A model generated the notes under the pieces. The model did no database searches, had not been told where the DNA came from, and saw only the letters and a list, made by a program, of their open reading frames with translations. A stretch of DNA of 64,000 nucleotides from JBCFAY01 sp038562375 (GTDB lineage Bacteria; Bacillota; Clostridia; Christensenellales; CAG-138), in NCBI GenBank assembly GCA_038562375.1, contig JBCFAY010000005.1, positions 62,001 through 126,000 on the forward strand, given 5' to 3'. The first letter of the stretch is position 1, and each line of letters begins with the position of its first letter. Shown piece by piece: positions 1 to 7,972 of the stretch. A program made the translations under genes and the position numbers.

Positions 1-1338
1 CTGGTGTCCTACGCGGTGGTGTTTGCCGTCGCGGCGCTGGTCGCGCCGGACTATCTGGCCGTCGGCTTTGATTCGGGCGGCGTGACCACCGGCCCGATCA
101 CGGTCCCGTTCATCATTTCCTTCGGCGTGGGCGTTTCTGCGGTCAGGGGCGGCAAATACTCGGAGGAGGACAGCTTCGGCCTGTGCGCACTCTGCTCGAT
201 CGGCCCGATTTTAGCGGTGCTGATCATGGGCCGTTTCTACGATCCGTCGGTTTCGGGCTACGCCTTTGAAGCGGGCGCGAATGTGAACAGCTTTTTGGAG
301 CTGATCGGCGCTTACTCTCAAGGCCTGGTGCGGTTCTTCCAGGAGGTACTCTCGGTCCTCATGCCGATCGTGGCGATATTCATCCTCGTGCAGCTCGTGC
401 GCCTGAAGCTCTCGCGCACGAGGCTTGTCCGGATACTGGTCGGCATCGGGTACACGCTCGTGGGGCTCGTCGTGTTCCTGACGGGCGTGAACATCGGCTT
501 CATGCCCGCGGGCAAGTATATCGGGCAAATGATCGCGTCGCTGCCCTACCGCTGGATATTGCTGCCGCTGAGCGCGCTGATCGGGTTCTTTATCGTCTAT
601 GCGGAGCCCGCGGTGCACGTGCTCAACAAGCAGATCGAGGAGATCACGAGCGGCGCGATCTCCAAACGCATGATGATGGCGGGCCTTTCCATCGGCGTGA
701 GCGTGGCGCTGACGCTGTCCGTACTGAGGGTGCTGACCGGGGCGAGCATCTGGCTTTTTTTGCTCCCCTGCTATGCGGCCGCGCTGGCGCTGACGTTCTT
801 TACGCCCAAGCTGTTCACGGCGATCGCGTTCGACTCGGGCGGCGTCGCGGCGGGAACGATGACCGCGGCGTTCCTGCTTCCCTTCGCGGCGGGCGTGTGC
901 GAGGCTGTCGGCGGCAGCGTCATGACCGACGCCTTCGGGGTCGTCGGGATGGTCGCTTCGATGCCGCTGGTGTCGATCCAGCTCCTCGGCGTGCTCTACG
1001 AGCGCAAGCTCAAGCTCAGCCGCGCGCTGGAGAGCGACCTGCAGGAGGATCTCGAGCGCATGGAATTGGAAGAACCCCTATGGGATGAGGAAGCCGAACA
1101 GGACGAAGCGAAGCCTGCGGACGATGCGCCCGAATGCGCGGCGCAACCCGCCGGGCCGGCGGAAGCGGCGCAGCGGGAAGCCGCGGCGCCAGAACCGGGG
1201 CTGCCTGAGCCTGCCGCGCCGGACGGCGGCGGGGCGGATGATTCGGCGGAGCCTCCCGCAGCGCCCGAGCAGGCGCGGGGCGACGCGAAAGAGGATCGGG
1301 AAAGAGGAATGCCGGGCAGAGGGGTTTGCCCGGATTGA
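1..1338 (+). CDS. DUF1538 family membrane protein (5' end outside window)
   Basis: The reading frame is open to the first base, so the gene starts upstream and only the C-terminal 445 or so codons are seen. Two copies of the same membrane module are visible: a FDSGGV-x2-G-x2-T-x2-F block followed by GG and a DxFG motif near codons 22-60, and again near codons 277-315. This internal duplication is typical of DUF1538 proteins, which are predicted multi-pass transporters or channels of unknown substrate. The last 100 residues form a cytoplasmic tail rich in Ala, Pro, Glu and Asp. The stop lies 12 bases before the next start, a tandem PII-like protein, so the pair is one operon. DUF1538 genes next to PII-like genes suggest a membrane protein gated by a PII-like sensor; that is inference. 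Confidence 0.85.
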   Translation: MVSYAVVFAVAALVAPDYLAVGFDSGGVTTGPITVPFIISFGVGVSAVRGGKYSEEDSFGLCALCSIGPILAVLIMGRFYDPSVSGYAFEAGANVNSFLELIGAYSQGLVRFFQEVLSVLMPIVAIFILVQLVRLKLSRTRLVRILVGIGYTLVGLVVFLTGVNIGFMPAGKYIGQMIASLPYRWILLPLSALIGFFIVYAEPAVHVLNKQIEEITSGAISKRMMMAGLSIGVSVALTLSVLRVLTGASIWLFLLPCYAAALALTFFTPKLFTAIAFDSGGVAAGTMTAAFLLPFAAGVCEAVGGSVMTDAFGVVGMVASMPLVSIQLLGVLYERKLKLSRALESDLQEDLERMELEEPLWDEEAEQDEAKPADDAPECAAQPAGPAEAAQREAAAPEPGLPEPAAPDGGGADDSAEPPAAPEQARGDAKEDRERGMPGRGVCPD

Positions 1339-1350
1339 AGGAGGATACAG

Positions 1351-2061
1351 ATGCCGCACAGGGATGCGATCGTATTCATGGTGGTAATCGTAAATAGAAC
1401 CAGGGGTGAGCGCCTCGCGGAACTCTTCGCCAAGGAGGGCGTGACGTTCCATCTGCTCGCCCTCGGGCGCGGAACCGCCGATCGAAAGCTGCTCGCTTAT
1501 CTTGGCCTCGGCGAGACGGAGAAGGAGATCCTGTTCAGCGCGATGCCCAAATCCACGGCGGTCAAGCTTTTAAAGATGCTCGACTGCGAGTGCTCGCTGC
1601 ACCTGCCGGGCAAAGGGATCGCGTTCTGCGTGGGCATCAGCGCTTACGCGGACGCCGCGTCGCGCACGAGGCTCTACGGCGCATGTCAAATACAGGGAGG
1701 GGAACCGATGGAACAAGCGTATCGATATGATTTGATCATCGCGGTAACCAATCAGGGCTATGCCGACGAGGTGATGGACACCGCCAAAGCCGCCGGAGCT
1801 CCGGGCGGAACGGTGCTGCACGCGCGCGGCGTGGGCATGAAGCACGCGGAAAAATTCTTCGGGATCACGATCCATCCCGAAAAGGAGATGCTCCTGATAT
1901 TGGCACAAAAGGAGCATTGCCAGGGGATCATGACCGCGATCGTGGAAAAAAGCGGATTAAAGACGGATGCGAAAACCATCGCGTTCGCGCTGCCCGTCTC
2001 AGCGGTGGCCGGGCTGCCGTTCGGGGCCGAAAACTGCGGGCAAACGCCGCCAGAGCCATAA
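1351..2061 (+). CDS. Tandem PII-like regulator, partner of DUF1538 protein
   Basis: A 236-residue protein built of two PII-like (GlnB ferredoxin-like fold) halves, about residues 5-105 and 120-225. The second half carries a GTVLHARG segment resembling the PII nucleotide-binding B-loop region. The ATG is preceded by AAGGAGG at 1338-1344 with good spacing. It follows the DUF1538 gene by 12 bases, so it probably binds the cytoplasmic side of that membrane protein and reports nucleotide or metabolite status. The C-terminal tail after GLPF runs into a 28-bp tandem repeat, so the last 8-10 residues are probably not conserved. The PII-like call rests on fold-level similarity and context; the ligand cannot be told. 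Confidence 0.75.
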   Translation: MPHRDAIVFMVVIVNRTRGERLAELFAKEGVTFHLLALGRGTADRKLLAYLGLGETEKEILFSAMPKSTAVKLLKMLDCECSLHLPGKGIAFCVGISAYADAASRTRLYGACQIQGGEPMEQAYRYDLIIAVTNQGYADEVMDTAKAAGAPGGTVLHARGVGMKHAEKFFGITIHPEKEMLLILAQKEHCQGIMTAIVEKSGLKTDAKTIAFALPVSAVAGLPFGAENCGQTPPEP

Positions 2062-2149
2062 CCTAGGGCAAAGATTCCCGCTCCATAGCCGCAGGCAAAC
2101 GCTGCCCGCCCCATAACCGGGAGCAACCCTTCCCGCCCGATAACAGCGG
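2038..2149 (+). repeat. Four degenerate 28-bp tandem repeats
   Basis: Four consecutive 28-bp units start at 2038, 2066, 2094 and 2122. They share the pattern GGCAAA-n4-CCCGC-n2-CATA-n-CC. The first unit covers the end and stop codon of the PII-like gene and the fourth supplies the left arm of its terminator. There are no spacers, so this is not CRISPR. Confidence 0.6.
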
Positions 2150-2165
2150 AATATCGGGCGTTTTG
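2134..2165 (+). terminator. Intrinsic terminator of the DUF1538/PII-like operon
   Basis: CGCCCGATA (2134-2142) pairs perfectly with TATCGGGCG (2152-2160) and is followed by TTTTG. It lies about 70 bases after the PII-like stop. Confidence 0.7.
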
Positions 2166-2319
2166 TCTGCGCTCGAATTTGCGTTTTCGGCCCGATCGAC
2201 AGAATTTTATGAAAATGGACAAAACCATGCAATTCGTTGTATAACCTGCGCAAATAGTGCTGTAATTGCACGGATTTATGTGCTATTCTTTTTGGTATAT
2301 GCTCTCTGGCAACTTATGG

Positions 2320-2600
2320 TAAGGTAAAGGGAGTCGAACCTATGCGGTTTAAAGGGCAGGGAAGCACGCCATCGCCGCGTTATCGGTACTCACCGTAGCA
2401 CCACTACGACTTCGTACCGCTGCCTTGCGCTGTCGCACTTCGCTGCCCTTTAAACTCCTCGACCGCAAAGCTGCAATTTTGGATGCAGTTCAAGGAAGAG
2501 GAGAGAGGCATAGCCGGTGGCTATTCCGACCGACGATGACAATGAAATGCGCCAAAATTGCGGCTTTGCGGCGTATGGGTTCGATTCCCTTTACCTTAAG
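2320..2600. repeat. Nested palindromic intergenic element (MITE-like)
   Basis: A non-coding segment of about 281 bp bounded by 25-27 bp inverted repeats: left arm 2320-2346 (begins TAAGGTAAAGGGAGTCGAAC) and right arm 2572-2600 (ends CCCTTTACCTTAAG). Inside are two further inverted repeats, 2348-2364 with 2438-2454 (16 of 17 match) and 2463-2482 with 2552-2571 (19 of 20 match), plus small hairpins such as ATAGCC/GGCTAT at 2510-2524. The same outer arms occur joined head to head, with only a 3-4 base loop, at 37404-37456. No protein is encoded. The layout fits a small non-autonomous mobile element or a folded RNA; neither is proven. The right arm contains GGTTCGATTCCC, which looks like a tRNA T-arm, but no tRNA is present. 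Confidence 0.7.
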
Positions 2601-2717
2601 GCGCCGACGCGTCGGCGTGTGCGGGACGCGTTTTGTGTCTACTTTTCAAAGCGCGCTTTTACAGCATGGCAAAGCGCGCAGTTATGCTTATTAAGAAGGT
2701 CATACACAGGAGGAAAC

Positions 2718-5700
2718 ATGAGACGGAAGCTGTTGCAGAAGATCATCGTTATTCTGATCATGATTGCCATGATGGTCCCCGCGATGCCGGTCTCGGCGGA
2801 TGGGGGCGGGACGTTCAATCAGTTTATCACCGGGATATCGCTGAGCATTTTTGAACACGACGGCACGACGCATATCGTGACGCTCAACGCTTCGAACCCG
2901 TCAACGGGCGATATCGAGGTGCCCAAGGACGCAAAGATTCTGCTTACCTTTGACTTTGCGCTGCCCGACGATCAGGAGGGCGGCCCGATCTATGCGGGAG
3001 GACAGTCGTACACGATTGGCTTCCCGTCGATCTTCGACATCAGCGCGCTCAACGGCACGACCAAGGACGTCACGGCGGATGACGGCAACCCCGCCACGGA
3101 GGACCCGGTGTTCGGCGTGCTTTCCTTTGCGGGCGGCGTGGCGACGCTCACGCTCAGCGACTATGTCAACGGCCTCGATGAGCGGTACGGCTCCTTCTAT
3201 TTTATGTCCGACCTGTCCCAAGGCGTCGGCGAGGACGGCCAGCCCCGGGAGATCGTGTTCCAGGTGAACGCGACGACGGACCTGCGCTTCAACGTGGATT
3301 TTGAGGATCCGGCCGCCGCGTCGATCAGCAAGGGCGGCGTCTATCAGAATCAAAAGGCAAATTGGACGGTTACCGCCTCCGCCGGCGGGCTTGCGAAAAC
3401 CGGCGTTTATGTCGTGGATACGATCGGCCCGAACCAGACGTTTGAAGCGGACACGCTCCTGCACGGAAGCGCCCAGATCCCCGTGCAGGTTTCCCCTTCG
3501 GACGCCAGGCCGAACTATACGATCAACGGCAGCACGCTGACGGTGTATCTGCCCGATCTCGCGGCGGACGAAAGCTACGCGTTCACCTATCAGACAACGC
3601 CTACGGTCAGTTCCGGGACGCTTGAAAACAGCGCGTCGCTCTATGCCGATTCTGCCCAGGGCCCGGCCAAGCTTGCCGACGCGAGCGCGACGGTCGGCGT
3701 GAGCATCAAGTGGGTGGACAAGGCCAATGGAACCGCCACGGCGTGGGACAGCGCCAACCGCCCCACGAGCGTCGACTGGTCGGTTGTGATCAACCCCGAA
3801 TCGCGGTCGATCTCAAGCCCGACGCTGACCGATACGATCCCGAAGTGGCTCACGCTCGACAACTCCAGCGTTAAGCTTACGCCACAGGGGGAGTCCGCGA
3901 TCGAGCTCACGCGCGACGCGGCTGCGCCGGGCGGCTATACGCTCACGCTTAACGGCAACGGCACGTCGACCCTCGTCTATGCGTTCGGGACGGATATCAA
4001 TAAGCCCTACACGCTCACCTACACCACTACGGTGGACAGCGAGTATTATCATTCCAACCGCAGCGGCAGCCTTGTAAACACCGCGGCGCTGACCTCTGTG
4101 GATATCACGGGCAACAACTCCGATACCGGGACCGTAGGCGCGGGCAGCAATATGCTGAGCAAGAATTCCGTAGCGGGCAGCTTCAACTTCACCGATCGCC
4201 GGATCACCTGGAGGATCGTGGTCAATACCGATAAGCGCGCGATAGACAACGCGCTCATTACCGATACCATTCCTGCGGGGCAGACGCTCGAGCCCGGCTC
4301 GTTCACCATCACTGAAGCCGTGGCGAACGCTCCCGCGACCGTTATCGAAAACGAGCCGGGCGGCCCGCTGATCTATACGCCGGGAACCCCGTCGGGCGGC
4401 GTCTTCGAGTACAGGTTTGCGACTTCGCAGCCCGAAGGCGGCACGAGTATCGCAAAGACCTACGTGATCACATACAAGACCAACGTGGTGGACGTCGCCG
4501 CCTATACCAAGAACGACAAGACGACCGTCACCAACGGGGCAGCGCTTTCGAGCACCAACAACTATTCGGCCAATGCCGGCGCGACGTACGAGATCAACAG
4601 CACCGTGCTTTCCAAGGCGAGCAGCGCGTACGATTACCAGACGCGCATGCTGACCTGGGTCGTCACTGCGAACCAGAACGGCATCGCGATGCCGGACGCG
4701 GTGATTTCGGATACCCTCTCCCCCGGGCAGACGTTCGCCGACGGCGTGGAGGTCAACTTCGGCTCGGGTTACGCCGCGGTGCCGCTCGGCTCCTCGGGGA
4801 GCCCGACGCCCTATTATACGTACGACGCCGGGACAAAGGCGCTCGCAGTGCACCTCGGCAGCATTTTAGCGGGCCAGAGCGCGCCGTCCGTGCGCTTTCA
4901 TACGACGATCGACGCTTCTGTGTTCGAGGCCAGCAACGCCGCTTTCAAGGTGACGAACACCGCGTCCCTGAGCACCGGCATCTCCGGCGCGGCAGATGTT
5001 TCCGCGAGCGTCGAACGGACGATCAACCACTACATCATCAAAAAGACCAACGCGTCGGTGCCTGCCGGGCAGTATTACATCGACTGGACGGTGGACATCA
5101 ACCTCAACCAGCTCGCCCTCTCCGACGTGCATATCGAGGATCAGATCCAGGCCGGGCTCGAGCTCGACACATCGTCGATCAAGCTTACGAGGATGATCCT
5201 CAATGCCGACGGAACGCAGAGCGAAGGCGCGCAGGTGCCTCTCGGACAGGGGAGCTTCAGCTATATAAACGGGTTCTTCTCGCTCGCGCTGCCCGGAGAG
5301 CCTGCGAACGCCGCGTACCGCCTGACGTTTACGACGCTGGTTACCAACCTGTCGATCGGTACGGTCGCCAATACGGCGACTCTGCGCGCCACGGGCATCA
5401 CATACTCAAACGGCCCGCAGAGCACCATCAAGATCCAGCAGATCGGCGGCGGCATCGGCTACGGCACCCAGCGCGGCGGCATGACGCTGCAAAAGACCGA
5501 TATGGAGGGCAACCCCATCGCCCAATCCGGCGTGCAGTTCGCGCTCTATGACCAGTACGGCACGCTGGTGCGCACCGTCTCCACCAATTCTTCGGGCGCG
5601 GCGTCGTTTACCGGCCTGACGCTCGGCGTACCGTATTCGATCGCGGAAACCCGCGCGCCCATCGGCTATTGCCTGAGCGGGGGGACGTTCTCGTTCTCGC

Positions 5701-6599
5701 TGAGCAAACAGGGCGCGACGGTTACGATGACGCCAGTGGGCGCCGTGTCCCAAGGCTTCAGCGTGACGGGCGCAAGCTCCGCGGCTTTGACCAACGCCTA
5801 TCTTACGGCGGACATCCTCCTCCGAAAAACCGATATGCAGGAGAAAGGGCTTCCCGGCGGGAAATTCGCCGTTTACGACGCACAGGATACAAGCTTCTTG
5901 AACCCGTTGCAGACGGTTTTGAGCGGGACGAACGGCCAAATCGTCTTTACCGGCCTCACGGCGGGCAGCTATGTCGTGCGCGAGCTTACGCCTCCGCCGG
6001 GCTATTACGGCACCGACGAGATCCGTTCGGTGGACGTCACTCTCAACGAACAGAACAACACGCTAGAGGTCGGCTACGGCGACGGACTCGAGGCGCCTTT
6101 GCCTTTTAAGAACGCGCCGATACCCGACCCGCCGAAGGGCTCCATCTCCCTGCAGAAGGTCGACCAGGACGGCGCGCCTCTTGCGGGCGCGGTGTTCGGA
6201 CTGTATACCCCGGAAGGCGCTCTTTTGCAGACCGCTCCCTCGGGGAGCGACGGGCTTGTGAAATTCTCCGGCGTTCTGTATGGGACCTATATCATCAAGG
6301 AGATTTCCCCGCCCGCGGGATACCTGAAGGTCTCGGGCGTCTCAGCGAGCGCGACGGTCTCCCTTAATTCGATCACGGTAACTGCGTCGCCCTATACCAT
6401 CAAGAACTATTTGAAGACGCTCATTCCCGGGCATCCCACCGGCGATACCATCGACGAGGACGAGATCCCGACTACCAAGCCGATCCCGCAGTCCGGAGGC
6501 TTCCTCGATACGACGGTGATCGCGGCGCTGGGCGGCCTGTTCATCCTCGCGGGTACGGCGCTCATGCTGCGCCGATCGCGCCGGGGGAAGCGCGGTTAA
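2718..6599 (+). CDS. Large repetitive cell-wall-anchored adhesin with SpaA/CnaB domains
   Basis: The start is the ATG at 2718, preceded by AGGAGG; earlier in-frame codons belong to the upstream element. The 1293-residue product has a signal peptide (residues 1-27, cleavage after VSA), an N-terminal adhesin-like domain (about 32-195), then five repeats of 130-150 residues starting near 198, 326, 477, 628 and 770. Each repeat has a Trp-containing strand and a DTI/DQI-P-n-Q-T/L turn typical of DUF11 or isopeptide-forming pilin domains. Three SpaA/CnaB-type domains follow (about 922-1025, 1033-1135, 1142-1230), each starting with a LxKxD strand and ending in an E-x2-PP-x-GY-type turn. The C-terminus is a sorting signal: IPQSG at 1256-1260, a hydrophobic segment, and an Arg/Lys tail. 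The next gene is a sortase four bases away, so this is very likely its substrate. Ligand unknown. Confidence 0.9.
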   Translation: MRRKLLQKIIVILIMIAMMVPAMPVSADGGGTFNQFITGISLSIFEHDGTTHIVTLNASNPSTGDIEVPKDAKILLTFDFALPDDQEGGPIYAGGQSYTIGFPSIFDISALNGTTKDVTADDGNPATEDPVFGVLSFAGGVATLTLSDYVNGLDERYGSFYFMSDLSQGVGEDGQPREIVFQVNATTDLRFNVDFEDPAAASISKGGVYQNQKANWTVTASAGGLAKTGVYVVDTIGPNQTFEADTLLHGSAQIPVQVSPSDARPNYTINGSTLTVYLPDLAADESYAFTYQTTPTVSSGTLENSASLYADSAQGPAKLADASATVGVSIKWVDKANGTATAWDSANRPTSVDWSVVINPESRSISSPTLTDTIPKWLTLDNSSVKLTPQGESAIELTRDAAAPGGYTLTLNGNGTSTLVYAFGTDINKPYTLTYTTTVDSEYYHSNRSGSLVNTAALTSVDITGNNSDTGTVGAGSNMLSKNSVAGSFNFTDRRITWRIVVNTDKRAIDNALITDTIPAGQTLEPGSFTITEAVANAPATVIENEPGGPLIYTPGTPSGGVFEYRFATSQPEGGTSIAKTYVITYKTNVVDVAAYTKNDKTTVTNGAALSSTNNYSANAGATYEINSTVLSKASSAYDYQTRMLTWVVTANQNGIAMPDAVISDTLSPGQTFADGVEVNFGSGYAAVPLGSSGSPTPYYTYDAGTKALAVHLGSILAGQSAPSVRFHTTIDASVFEASNAAFKVTNTASLSTGISGAADVSASVERTINHYIIKKTNASVPAGQYYIDWTVDINLNQLALSDVHIEDQIQAGLELDTSSIKLTRMILNADGTQSEGAQVPLGQGSFSYINGFFSLALPGEPANAAYRLTFTTLVTNLSIGTVANTATLRATGITYSNGPQSTIKIQQIGGGIGYGTQRGGMTLQKTDMEGNPIAQSGVQFALYDQYGTLVRTVSTNSSGAASFTGLTLGVPYSIAETRAPIGYCLSGGTFSFSLSKQGATVTMTPVGAVSQGFSVTGASSAALTNAYLTADILLRKTDMQEKGLPGGKFAVYDAQDTSFLNPLQTVLSGTNGQIVFTGLTAGSYVVRELTPPPGYYGTDEIRSVDVTLNEQNNTLEVGYGDGLEAPLPFKNAPIPDPPKGSISLQKVDQDGAPLAGAVFGLYTPEGALLQTAPSGSDGLVKFSGVLYGTYIIKEISPPAGYLKVSGVSASATVSLNSITVTASPYTIKNYLKTLIPGHPTGDTIDEDEIPTTKPIPQSGGFLDTTVIAALGGLFILAGTALMLRRSRRGKRG

Positions 6600-6603
6600 A
6601 CCG

Positions 6604-7287
6604 ATGCGCAACCGGCCGAAGAAGAATCGTTCAAGGGGCGCTCAGGGAAGGGCGCTTCCTTGGCTGCTGATCGCCGCGGGGGGTCTCCTTCTCGCGGTCG
6701 CGTTCGGCATGAAATGGTCGGCACGGCTCGAGCAGGAAAAGCTGCTCGCCCGATATGCCGCGCAGCATACAACCGGCTTTGAGACGCCGTCCCTGCCCGA
6801 TGCAATCGTCAATCCGGACGATGACGCCGCGCTGTCCCCGCCCGAGGCGGATGCTCCCGCGCAGAGCGCCGCGCCGGAGGGGACCGCGGACGCCATCACG
6901 CCGATCGCGGTGCTTTCGATCCCGAAGATCGATTTGACCGTCGCCGTCGGCGAAGGCGTGGACGATCATACCCTCAAGTATACGGTAGGCCATTTCCCCA
7001 ATACCGCGCTCGCGGGCGAAAAGGGCAATTTCTGCCTGATCGGCCACAGGAACTATACGTTCGGCGAGTTCTTCAACAGGCTGGACGAGCTTGAGGCCGG
7101 GGACCGCGTGACGGTCGACCGCGACGGCGCGATCTATACCTACGTGATCACGGAGAGCTTCGTCGTGGAGCCGACGGATACCTGGGTGCTCAACCCCACC
7201 GAAGACGCCGAGATCACCTTGATCACCTGTACACCCATCCGCATCGCGACGCATCGGCTGATCGTCAAAGGCGTGCTCGAACAATGA
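6604..7287 (+). CDS. Sortase (class D-like) dedicated to the upstream adhesin
   Basis: A 227-residue membrane-anchored transpeptidase that cleaves a sorting motif and joins the protein to the cell wall. It has a basic N-terminus, one membrane segment (about 19-36), a Pro/Ala/Asp-rich linker and a C-terminal sortase fold. The catalytic triad is visible: His148 in LIGHRNY, Cys209 in TLITCTP, and Arg218 in THRLIV. It starts four bases after the adhesin stop, so they form a two-gene operon. The substrate motif in the neighbour is IPQSG rather than LPXTG, so this enzyme probably has relaxed or altered specificity. The subclass is judged from length and motif spacing only. Confidence 0.9.
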   Translation: MRNRPKKNRSRGAQGRALPWLLIAAGGLLLAVAFGMKWSARLEQEKLLARYAAQHTTGFETPSLPDAIVNPDDDAALSPPEADAPAQSAAPEGTADAITPIAVLSIPKIDLTVAVGEGVDDHTLKYTVGHFPNTALAGEKGNFCLIGHRNYTFGEFFNRLDELEAGDRVTVDRDGAIYTYVITESFVVEPTDTWVLNPTEDAEITLITCTPIRIATHRLIVKGVLEQ

Positions 7288-7302
7288 ACGCCGCTTTCAT
7301 GG

Positions 7303-7331
7303 AAGTCCCTGCTTTCAGGGGCTTTTGTTTT
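7303..7331 (+). terminator. Intrinsic terminator after the sortase gene
   Basis: AAGTCCCTG (7303-7311) pairs with CAGGGGCTT (7316-7324, one G-U pair) and is followed by TTGTTTT. It separates the adhesin-sortase unit from the fatty-acid operon. Confidence 0.65.
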
Positions 7332-7428
7332 GCCCCGTTCATGCCCGCGCGCGTCCGTATGCCGCGCTCTTTCGGGCCTGCCGTGGCCCGCGTCCTTCCT
7401 TTTTGCCCGCGGCCCGCTCGTCCTCGGC

Positions 7429-7475
7429 TTGACAAACCAAAACGCCGCTGATACTATTAGTTAGGCAATCTAACC
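7429..7475 (+). promoter_or_regulatory. Promoter and MarR-type operator of the fatty-acid operon
   Basis: TTGACA (7429-7434), a 17-base spacer and TACTAT (7452-7457) make a near-consensus housekeeping promoter. Directly at the predicted start is the palindrome GTTAG-GCAAT-CTAAC (7460-7474). Its position between -10 and the first gene, which encodes a MarR-family protein, suggests autoregulation in the style of FabT. The binding protein is inferred. Confidence 0.75.
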
Positions 7476-7501
7476 AATTCAGCCGGGTCGACCGGGGAGG
7501 A

Positions 7502-7972
7502 ATGCATCCGTTGGATGAGTTTTCGAAACATTTGAATGAACTTTTTGTGGATACGTTCCGATCCATCCTCAAGGTTGAGGAGGAAATGCTCCGCGGCAGC
7601 ACCGCAATGGATCTGACCATCAACGAGATGCACCTGATCGAATCGGTCGGCAAGTGCAAGGAGGACGGCAGGACGATCAGCTCGATCGCGGAGGATATCG
7701 GCATCACGCTTCCGTCGGTCACGGTGGCGATCAACAAGCTCCAGAAAAAAGGGTATGTCGAAAAAATCCGCGGCGAGGCCGACAGCCGGACCGTGTTCGT
7801 CAAGCTCACCAAAAACGGCAAGAGGATCGACGCCGCGCATCGATATTTCCATGAAAACATGGTCAGGAACGTCGTTACACAGATGAATGAGGAAGAGAAA
7901 AAGGCGCTGTTCAAGGGCGTCGTCAAGCTCAATGATTTTTTTAAGAACAGAATCAGGAGCGGGGAGGAATAA
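7502..7972 (+). CDS. MarR-family regulator, probable repressor of fatty-acid synthesis (FabT-like)
   Basis: A 156-residue winged-helix protein. The DNA-binding segment runs from about residue 42 to 105 (helices around ISSIAEDIGIT and LPSVTVAINKL, then a wing with DSRTVFVKLT). It is first in an operon with fabH, and the stop is directly followed by the fabH start, the usual position of FabT in Gram-positive bacteria. FabT senses acyl-ACP or acyl-CoA; here the ligand is inferred. Start choice is uncertain: the ATG at 7502 sits one base after GGGGAGG (7494-7500), which is too close for a good ribosome site, whereas the in-frame TTG at 7511 has ideal spacing and would remove three residues. Confidence 0.88.
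   Translation: MHPLDEFSKHLNELFVDTFRSILKVEEEMLRGSTAMDLTINEMHLIESVGKCKEDGRTISSIAEDIGITLPSVTVAINKLQKKGYVEKIRGEADSRTVFVKLTKNGKRIDAAHRYFHENMVRNVVTQMNEEEKKALFKGVVKLNDFFKNRIRSGEE

Noticed and set aside
2038..2149. Possible CRISPR array
   Set aside because: Units are tandem without spacers, degenerate, and partly coding.
2573..2598. tRNA-like T-arm GGTTCGATTCCC, also at 37435-37446
   Set aside because: No D-arm, anticodon arm or acceptor pairing exists nearby; the string is one arm of a longer inverted repeat.
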